Shown here piece by piece: positions 57,801 through 64,000 of a stretch of 64,000 nt of DNA; the stretch's first letter is position 1, and each line of letters opens with the position of its first letter. The DNA comes from Symsagittifera roscoffensis (taxonomy: Eukaryota > Xenacoelomorpha > Acoela > Convolutidae): positions 46,068,381 through 46,132,380 of the forward strand of contig NC_087065.1 of NCBI RefSeq assembly GCF_963678635.1. Direction: 5' to 3'. The notes beneath the pieces are model-generated. The model saw nothing but the letters and a program-made list of their open reading frames with translations. It did not search any database and was not told the DNA's origin. The position numbers and the translations under genes are program-made.

Positions 57801-60800
57801 ATCGCATCATGTCCTTCGAAGCCAACAAAACCACTGAGGTTCAACAGCATGAGCAGAGATACTCAACCAGTGCCGGTGGCTCCATCGTGATGCTCCCGGA
57901 GGCAACTCTGAGCGGGACTAGTAGCGAGGTGGCTCCGGGGGTATTTTACAGACACCAGAGTGCCTACAAGACCGAGAAGGCAGACGCACTCGGCAGGAGC
58001 TCCAGGGTCGAGGCAGTAAGTAGACAACCCCCTCTGCCCTTCATCACACACCCCACCCCTCATTAACTCTTAATTAACCATGTATAACTAGATAGTAACC
58101 ATGTACTCTTATTTAATGTTCCATTTAGACCCGATTCGAAAAGAGGGATGCAGCCGGCCGACAGCTCGAGACTGTAAGTTTCCAGACAAAATAATCGTAT
58201 CAATATTTATTGATTTTTAGGAAAAAAATTGCGAACAACTCTAAATTATTTTCAGACTCACAGGGAGTTCATCGCGCCTGGAAGCGGTTGTTGAGCCGAT
58301 TGAGTTTAGAAAGAAAAGACGCAAACAGAGATTCTATCAAGTCATATCACGGACAATGCTTCAATATCTTGCACTTAATAATGCCAATTAGTAATGCACT
58401 ATTCGAATTTAAACTTCTGCTTCATGTGTTGCGTCTCTTCAAATATCACTATGGCAAAAAAGGAAACCTCCTCAAAACAAACATAGGCAACTAACAGTTG
58501 GAAAAGAGTAATGAACGCAAGGAAACTGAAAAAAAAACTACTTGTTTTTTCAAGAGACTTCAACTTTTTCTTCAACTTCAACTTTGTTCTTCAAGAAAAA
58601 AATCGATGGCCTTAAAGTTCTTTGAATTTGTAAGACAATTTATGATGGACACTTTTATGTTAAAGTTAACCCAATTTGAGAAAACTGGATCAATAGGTAA
58701 AACTTTTATTTCACAGAGAAATCTGATAATTAACTTCCATTTTCGAAATTAGAAGTCGATAACGTTTTTCGTGACCTGCACAATTTTGATGTTCGATAGT
58801 GGAGTTTGCCTTCCTTTTAACAATGGAAATGCACTGAACTTAAAAAAAATCACAAATCAAACCGCGAAAAATCAAAATTGAGCGTGAACAAATTCAGATT
58901 TTTTCCTGAAAAAAAACAACAAGACCTATATAAGAGTACTCCCTACGTTCATTACTCTTAATAATTTGCCAACAGAACGTACTCATGATTTCAATAAACA
59001 TTTTTTCGAACGTCAGAAACTATTAAAACACTTTAGCAGCAAACGTTTAAGAGATCATCAAAATTATCTTTTTCAAACATCAATTAAATTCATCATCAGG
59101 TTTGAAATAGTTTCAGTGTGAAAAAAAAATCTCTTTTGAAAATAGTCGAATGTGACATTTTGCGTCATTTTCATTTTCATGTTAAATGTACACAAAATTG
59201 AGCGTGAACAAATTCAGATTTTTTCCTGAAAAAAAAACAACAAGACCTATATAAGAGTACTCCCTACGTTCATTACTCTTAATAATTTGCCAACAGAACG
59301 TACTCATGATTTCAATAAACATTTTTTCGAACGTCAGAAACTATTAAAACACTTTAGCAGCAAACGTTTAAGAGATCATCAAAATTATCTTTTTCAAACA
59401 TCAATTAAATTCATCATCAGGTTTGAAATAGTTTCAGAGTGAAAAAAAAATCTCTTTTGAAAATAGTCGAATGCGACATTTTGCGTCATTTTCATTTTCA
59501 TGTTAAATGTACATTTGTTTCGTTGATCAAACAATTAAGGCTACAGAAATTTAACGAGGGAAGCTGAAGTAAAAACAAGACAAATGTAAAATAACTTCTT
59601 CATTCATAATCTCCCAAAAAGCATAACTTAAAGCAAAGTTTTGCGCGTCTAAACAAAATAAAATTTTATAGATAGAATCCCATGATACGTTTTTATCTTC
59701 AACAATGCCTGCACTATTTTCTCACAGGAACAAACACAAAAACTCCTTGAATTATATATTTGCAAACAAAAAACTTATTTCATAATAGACATGCTACCTA
59801 TATAAACTCTCAATCTACCTCGAAAACATCATTCACCATCTCAGCTTATCTTACAGCATCGCAAGTGTCATAAAATATCCGAAGCTTATCAGCTTGTTTA
59901 TTTTGAAATTATTAACCTCATAGAGAATGAGTTTCGAAAACATGGAATGGGGACTTGGTAAAGCACCCGGGTGCAAAACTAAACCAGGATTCCCCAACAT
60001 GACCATGGAGACTAGTATGGACTGCCCCTGTGAGCCTGTTGGGACTCACAACGACAACAGCGAGGGATACTACTCGCATCAGAGCATGTACAAAACCGTG
60101 AAGAGCAAAGGACGGGGAGTCAAACATGTTATTGAAGCCGTGAGTTTGTCAAGTAACAACTTTGTGAACAAATCATCCTTAGATAGAAGCTTTAAAAACG
60201 CAAAACTCAAAAATCGCCAATATTTCCAAAAACTGTTGATGAGTTTTTTCAACAACTCGGACATTTTCAAGAATTGTTGATGATTTTATTAAGCAGCTAT
60301 TCCGAAATTTTGTTTTAGTCTCGATATGAAATGACAGACGGCAGCGGCAAACGTATCGAAAAGGTAAATAATAGAAAAAAAAGATTTCATGGAAAACCCT
60401 AAACTCTGAAAATGGACAACACCACCCGAGTATAAGATAAATCAGTTCGTAGATACCCTCTTACAAGACTTAGTTCAGAAACATTTTAGAAATACATCGA
60501 AAGTGAGACTGGCACACCTTGGGAAAGGAGGAAGGAAAAGAAAAATGAAACTATCGAATGAGAAAATGACCAACAAAAAACTGCAGTACATTAAACTTGC
60601 TATTAAACTTAAAGACTATGACTATTTAATACCTTTGTAACCAATTTAACTCGAACTTAACCTCGATAAATTGTTTACGGTCTTCGATAAGAAAGTAAGG
60701 GCATACAGACACTTTTAAAGACGCTTATTTTGATAAATGCAGTTTCTAGACATTTTTGTAAGTTTCTTTAAGTGTCAATGAAATCAAAGAAACCCAAAAA

Positions 60801-63003
60801 AGTTGAGATTTTTTTGGAAATTTTCAACTTTCGAATTTCGGAAAAACATTCACATGTTGAAGAATATTATATGATTTTTCGGCTGAGAAATCTAAAAAAT
60901 AAATTCCATTTTAAAAACTTAAAGTTATTCTTAGTTTTTCGCGCCATTAGCAGAATCGTTCTTGAAGGGTAATTAGCCTTCCTTTCATCTAATAAGTTAA
61001 AACTGAATTTGAAGAAAAAAAAATCTTTTTCCTGAACAAGAAATACGATTTAATTAAGCGATAACTCACTTCTTTTACTAACAATTGATTATGGCACTCA
61101 TTGTTTATAAGCTCTTTTGACTTCATTCAGCTTAGATCTCATTCAGCTGAGAGGAACTAATGTTCAAACCCAATCGTCATAAAATAGCTGATCATCATTA
61201 GACTGATCGGACAAAAAAAACTTTTGTACTACAACAACATAGACTACGTTAAGCTGGTAAAAAATTTTCAATTGAAAATCAGTGGGAATGCAATTGCATC
61301 AAAGCTCGTAGAAATTATGACATTTTTCATAAGATAAAAATTTTGATTATATCAACCAAATTTAAGAAAACCTGATCAATGAACGTTTTTGATTTCAATC
61401 AGTTAGCAGCCAAAATAAACAAATTCTAACCAACACACCAAAATGAACAACTTCACAACGTTTAGTACTATCTTTTGCAACGTTTCATTCTCAGAAATTG
61501 AGAATTTAATATTTCAATGATTTCAGCTCGAATGATAAAACTTTCTTTTAAAAAAGTTCGAAAAAAAAACTTACTTCTTCATTTTCTTGGCTCAAACGAT
61601 TGATGTCATTCTGGAGATCTTTCATGGCTTTGTCCTTTATCACACACAACTGAGAAAAGGCATCCTCCAAATCTTGCAATACAACCCTGAAACAATCAGC
61701 TCTTCCGTATTTTGATTCAATTACATTGCCAGTTGAGCTTACCTACTTATATTCGCTATTGGACATATTTACATAGCGGATGTTAGATGAAAGCCCAAGA
61801 GCTACGTTACAATTAACTGATCATTCACGAAAGGGCTCACCAAAATCTTTCACACAGAGGCTAATCTGCACTTCGCATACACAAGCAAAAAAAGCTGCTC
61901 CAAAAATTAAAGGCTATTCAATAATTCCTGGAAAGAAGTCTTGGAACTAGTTAACTTTGAACTGCTGTGGGTGCTCGAAGTCAACAATTTTTCACCACTA
62001 CACCATCGAGATCTATCACAGTTTACACCCAGAAAATAGGTCCTGAAAATGAAATCAGACCGCACGCCTCGAGTCGCTTGCCTAGATGCAAGCTATTAAA
62101 TTGCCAAAACTATGCGGCAAAATTGCCACTAAAGGAACACTTTATTTCCGAGTTGGGTTGAAAAAAAAGTTGATGGGTAATACAACACTACAATCGCTAG
62201 ATTACTTGTGTAATAATGCAGGGAAATTCAAAACTAGGTAGACATTCAAATTATTAAGGAACACTTGGTTATTCAGGTAGTCACTGAAACAACTTACATG
62301 GTACCGGCTTCTTCATTGCGTAATTTCGTCAAGTCTTCCTTCATTTGTACGTTCTCGTCACGAAGACATTCGTACTCCTAAAACAAACTAACAGATACTC
62401 GATCCTGCTCAACGATGAAAACTGATTTATTCGAGCAGCATACGAAATTACGTAAAAAGGCGCAACATAACACGGAATAGATACCTTGAAAAAGTCTTCT
62501 TTAACGTTGGCTGGCAAATCAGATGTTTTTAAAGCAGCAGGAACCTGAAATGATATTAAGATCAGAGATACACGCTGGGTAAATGTTAAAAATTTTTTTG
62601 TTAGTTTTCAGTCCGAAACTTTACCCAGTAAATTTTAAATACCTGTCGATTATTAGATGGTGCAATGCTTTTTTCATTCGAATTCAAACTTTCGTTGTCT
62701 AAAGCTGGTTTTAGGCCCACATTGATCTCAACAAATTCTGTCGTTTTGTTTAAAGCGTCTGGCGTTTCTGAAACGTCTGTCGTTTTCTCACTTGACTCAT
62801 TTTTAGATTCCAAATTTGATGTCGAGATGTTCTCTTTGTTTTTGTTTACTAGGGCCCGTTTAGCTTTAGATTTGACTATTGTCCCTTGATTTTGAAAGGA
62901 CTCTTCGTCTTTAGTAGCTAGCGTCGGGGTCGCAGACGAGGAAACTTTTGCCTTGAGTGATTTCGCGACTTCTAATGACGATGCTGGCGTTTTGTTAACT
63001 TGC
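48755..63003 (-). CDS. TACC: TACC family protein, C-terminal eight exons (5' end outside window)
   Basis: Eight minus-strand exons with GT-AG borders join in frame to give the last 333 residues. The first visible exon is low-complexity and Ser/Thr/Lys-rich; the rest form a continuous coiled coil. It carries the landmarks of the TACC domain: EDFFKEYECLRDENVQMKED at its start, LQSLEQSFDQALKRYTKARD in the middle, and ELCENLISKLAG at the very end, as TACC proteins end in a short NKE...LCDELI-type motif. TACC proteins bind XMAP215/ch-TOG microtubule polymerases and clathrin, and work at centrosomes and spindles under Aurora A control. Domain length, order and terminal position fit the family. Introns are large (4.3 kb and 4.6 kb for two) and the latter encloses two opposite-strand genes. 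Which animal paralogue it is cannot be said. Confidence 0.9.
48990..49215 (+). repeat. Dispersed intron repeat (family P), diverged copy
   Basis: Shares the order ...TTTTTGAAAATCA, CGCGCCATTTT, TTGCCTTTC, AATCAAAATTGAGCGT with the copies at 53405 and 58480. In TACC intron 7. Confidence 0.45.
49297..49313. repeat. Small conserved hairpin motif
   Basis: GCGAAGTTGCACTTCGC. The same hairpin with other stem bases is at 51479-51495, 46583-46599, 61859-61876 and 6139-6155. Confidence 0.5.
49960..50166 (+). repeat. Dispersed intron repeat (family P), partial copy
   Basis: Starts GCCAATCGAAGATTGAAAAAG and passes through AACGCAAGTAAACAT to CTGGATCAACAGGTGAA. Matches the first half of the copy at 53405. 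Confidence 0.6.
50167..53095. other. TACC intron 7 interior, repeats only
   Basis: Holds a SINE block (50950-51020, minus-strand head absent), a family-P fragment near 51375-51440, the hairpin at 51479, a tRNA-like SINE head at 51578-51645 (minus) and, near 51700-51740, a piece resembling one arm of the palindrome at 10399. Open frames at 52149 and 52391 have no recognised feature. Confidence 0.4.
51578..51645 (-). repeat. tRNA-derived SINE head
   Basis: On the minus strand GTGGCGCAGATGCGAGGA, then GGACTCTAAATC, then GGATCCAATTCG, in the spacing of an Arg-type tRNA. Acceptor stem not found. Confidence 0.5.
53096..53216 (-). CDS. TACC: TACC exon 7
   Basis: Acceptor CTGTTCAG, donor CAGAAG/GTCCGT (a weaker donor). 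One base completes the codon from exon 6, then 40 codons of coiled coil (AEEQAQEKERALKG at the start). Confidence 0.88.
53405..53945 (+). repeat. Dispersed intron repeat (family P), long copy
   Basis: From GCCAATCGAAGATTGAAAAAG to a TATA-like end CCTATATAAGAGTCCTC and TTCATTACTCTTA. The most complete copy, about 540 bp, in TACC intron 6. Confidence 0.65.
54350..55270 (+). repeat. Tandem repeat, ~155-bp unit, about six copies
   Basis: GAGCACTCGCATTTGGA-like phrases followed by GGCAAGATTTGCAAC occur near 54555, 54712, 54877, 55030 and 55163. Units are diverged. In TACC intron 6. Confidence 0.65.
55571..55677 (-). CDS. TACC: TACC exon 6
   Basis: Acceptor TTTCTTTAG, donor CCGA/GTAAGC. 35 codons plus two bases, matching the NEE.LKK...EE.RY..LK stretch of the TACC domain. 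Confidence 0.88.
55960..56345 (+). repeat. Dispersed intron repeat (family P)
   Basis: Carries GCCTTAAAGCTCTTTGAATTTT, CTGGATCAATAGG and GTGACCTTTACAGTTATGCTGTTCG-like phrases in the family order. In TACC intron 5. Confidence 0.6.
56835..56927 (-). CDS. TACC: TACC exon 5
   Basis: Acceptor TTGTTTCAG, donor AAAAAC/GTAAGC, 31 codons in phase 0. Holds the SFDQALKRYTKARDAI segment, the most conserved part seen. Confidence 0.9.
57711..57717 (+). promoter_or_regulatory. TATA box of nested gene 1
   Basis: TATAAAT, 92 bp upstream of the ATG at 57809. Confidence 0.5.
57809..58294 (+). CDS. Nested small gene 1 in a TACC intron, unknown family
   Basis: Three exons: 57809-58015 (69 codons), 58129-58173 (15 codons), 58256-58294 (12 codons and TGA); 96 residues. 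Donors GCA/GTAAGT and ACT/GTAAGT, acceptors CCATTTAG and TTTTCAG, all phase 0. It starts MSFEANKT, and ends FIAPGSGC. YRHQSAYKTEKADALG in exon 1 and RFEKRDAAGRQLE in exon 2 match the second nested gene (SHQSMYKTVKSKGRG; RYEMTDGSGKRIE) at the same exon positions. No signal peptide or membrane segment; polar, probably intracellular. GC content is above its surroundings, as expected of coding sequence. Function unknown. Confidence 0.7.
58480..58960 (+). repeat. Dispersed intron repeat (family P)
   Basis: From GCAACTAACAGTTGGAAAAG-like sequence to TATATAAGAGTACTCCC and TTCATTACTCTTA. Its last part is included in the 320-bp duplication that follows. Confidence 0.65.
58873..59512 (+). repeat. 320-bp tandem duplication
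   Basis: 58873-59192 and 59193-59512 are nearly identical, each running from AAAATTGAGCGTGAACAAATT to GTTAAATGTACA. The TATATAAGAG motif is thereby doubled (near 58929 and 59250). Lies between the two nested genes. Confidence 0.9.
59799..59806 (+). promoter_or_regulatory. TATA box of nested gene 2
   Basis: TATATAAA, 121 bp before the first base of the ATG region used. The context CCTATATAA resembles the TATA-like end of family-P repeats. Confidence 0.5.
59927..60561 (+). CDS. Nested small gene 2 in a TACC intron, paralogue of nested gene 1
   Basis: Exon 1 59927-60139 (71 codons), exon 2 60319-60363 (15 codons), probable exon 3 60490-60561 (23 codons and TGA). Donors GCC/GTGAGT and AAG/GTAAAT, acceptors TTTTAG. 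Starts MSFENMEWG, like MSFEAN of gene 1, and introns 1 and 2 fall at the same places. Exon 1 has a CPCEPVG cysteine pair absent from gene 1. Exon 3 is less certain: an alternative acceptor at 60480 would give a longer, basic C-terminus. Function unknown. Confidence 0.6.
60772..61040 (+). repeat. Dispersed intron repeat (family P), diverged copy
   Basis: Contains ACTTTCGAATTTCGGAAA, TTTTTCGCGCCATTAG and GCCTTCCTTTCATCTAA in the family order. Confidence 0.45.
61575..61686 (-). CDS. TACC: TACC exon 4
   Basis: Acceptor TTGTTTCAG, donor GAAGAA/GTAAGT. One base completes the methionine codon from exon 3, then 37 codons. Confidence 0.88.
61962..62016 (-). repeat. tRNA-derived SINE head
   Basis: On the minus strand CGATGGTGTAGTGGTGAAAA resembles the D-arm of Glu/Gln-type tRNAs, followed by GACTTCGAGCACCCA. 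The hairpin motif at 61859-61876 is close by. In TACC intron 3. Confidence 0.4.
62298..62377 (-). CDS. TACC: TACC exon 3
   Basis: Acceptor GTTTGTTTTAG, donor ACCAT/GTAAGT. 26 codons plus two bases; begins EYECLRDENVQ. Confidence 0.88.
62485..62544 (-). CDS. TACC: TACC exon 2 (visible numbering)
   Basis: Acceptor ATCATTTCAG, donor TTCAAG/GTATCT, 20 codons in phase 0 ending EDFFK. Confidence 0.85.
62643..63003 (-). CDS. TACC: TACC exon 1 (visible numbering)
   Basis: Acceptor GATATTTCAG, donor CGACAG/GTATTT. One base plus 120 codons, polar and low-complexity (SSATPTLATKDE; KNKENISTSNLES), as in the variable N-terminal halves of TACC proteins. More exons must lie beyond 64000. Confidence 0.8.
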
Positions 63004-64000
63004 CTGAAATATCGGAAATCAATAAGAACTTACAAAAAATGAACAGTTTTCAGTGCACCAAATAAGCAATTTTTGTAAAAAAAAAAAAAGAGAAGTTGTT
63101 ACTTTTTATTTGGAAAAGAGCATTTAATGTTAAAGTAATAGTGTTTAAAATAATTCAAATCGTTAAGATGGCTCAAAACATGCGAACAAACTAAAAGAAA
63201 CTACTTGAACTGCGAGACAGCGCGATATCAAAAAGCAATAGATTATTCTAATGTTGTTCCTTTTCATTGAGCCAATACCCTGTCAATTGAAACTCATAAG
63301 TAGAGTAATAAGCCATTGATATGTACTAAAACAAAAAAGCATATCGATAAGTTAAAAAAATATAATTGAATGAGAAATTTTTGAAAAAAGTCTTTAAAAC
63401 AACAATCAATTCAATTATACTTAAACACTTTAGCACTTAGGAAATAGAGTTTCATTGCTATCTTCCATTGCCTTGATTTTCACAAAAACATCGAAACCGA
63501 GGTTACATTAAAAAAAACTAAGAAAACTTACTGCAGTTAGGTGTTGTGACAAATTGATATTTCAGAGATACGATTACTTCTGCTCAGCAGTTAAACAGGT
63601 GATGTACAACAAAAAACTGAATTATTTCTCAGGGAATGAGACGGTTTTCAAATATAATAGAATAACTAAAAACAGATAAGATAGCATACAAAAAGAGCGA
63701 AGCTTCAGTTCAGCTGAATGGTAATGTAAAACATTCGATTTAAGCCACGCGCAGTCGAATGGTACAAAAATTGAGGGAAATAGTACACACAACACAAGTA
63801 ACACACTGCATAAAGAATTAAAGCAAAACCAATGCTTTGAAAAGTAAGCACGAAAACCAAATCTACTTTTGCACAATTTTTACTTGGATTACAATTCGTG
63901 TTTAAACTCAATTTGTTTTTAAAGCTAATTTACTAATTCTGTTAAATAAAATGAAACTTTAAACAGTGAATAATTTTGGAATCGCTTGGATAAAAAAGAG
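63004..64000. other. TACC intron or upstream region, no exon seen
   Basis: AT-rich. No further minus-strand exon with an acceptable frame and splice sites was found up to the window edge. An 84-codon hydrophobic frame at 63622-63876 lacks supporting signals. Confidence 0.4.

Noticed and set aside
1..64000. CRISPR arrays, bacterial operons, rRNA genes
   Set aside because: No regularly spaced identical repeats with unique spacers, no ribosome-binding-site-led gene clusters and no rRNA-like sequence were seen; spliced genes and retroelements show a eukaryotic nuclear genome.

Overview
The window is animal nuclear DNA: AT-rich, gene-poor, full of introns with GT-AG borders, and heavily loaded with transposable elements. 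No bacterial or organellar feature was seen. The best anchor is an eight-exon C-terminal part of a TACC (transforming acidic coiled-coil) gene, a family found in animals and their relatives. I cannot name the species; a BEL/Pao retroelement and tRNA-derived SINEs would suit many invertebrates.

Layout. (1) 1-10.9 kb: no supported gene. A diverged ~84-bp satellite (1-1840) is followed by short repeat fields, a 280-bp foldback (6426-6705), SINE-like copies and a 122-bp palindrome (10399-10520). (2) 10.9-17.5 kb: a minus-strand gene of unknown function, five exons (17480 down to 10947), probably extracellular. (3) 12.4-37.4 kb: the segment holding its exons A, B and C is tandemly repeated: copy 1 12443-19337, copy 2 19338-36214, partial copy 3 36215-37376. 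The three-exon cassette has symmetric 1-1 phases, so it can be duplicated without shifting frame. A LINE fragment predates the duplication. (4) 20.8-30.6 kb: a BEL/Pao LTR retrotransposon sits in copy 2, with one full LTR, a Lys-type primer-binding site, gag, protease, RT, RNase H and integrase, broken by several stops, shifts and a deletion in RT. An integrase fragment of a second element abuts its left LTR. The LTR carries a tRNA-like sequence with full A- and B-box motifs.

(5) 37.4-46.1 kb: the most unusual locus. A 6.02-kb unit is present 1.44 times in tandem, giving two near-identical 2.66-kb repeats. The unit encodes, on the minus strand, an envelope-like class III glycoprotein (best resemblance: chuvirus-type glycoproteins captured by BEL/Pao elements) with one in-frame TGA, and a likely spliced accessory protein with an acidic start and a leucine zipper. 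On the plus strand, divergently, lies a two-exon gene for an unknown helical protein whose splice donor is damaged differently in each copy. No gag or pol was found in it.

(6) 46-64 kb: the TACC gene, minus strand, exons from 63003 down to 48755, 5' end outside the window. Its large fourth visible intron holds two small paralogous genes on the opposite strand (57809-58294 and 59927-60561), each with its own TATA box and matching intron positions. The introns are packed with a dispersed ~500-bp repeat family, a ~155-bp tandem array, a 320-bp tandem duplication and SINE pieces.
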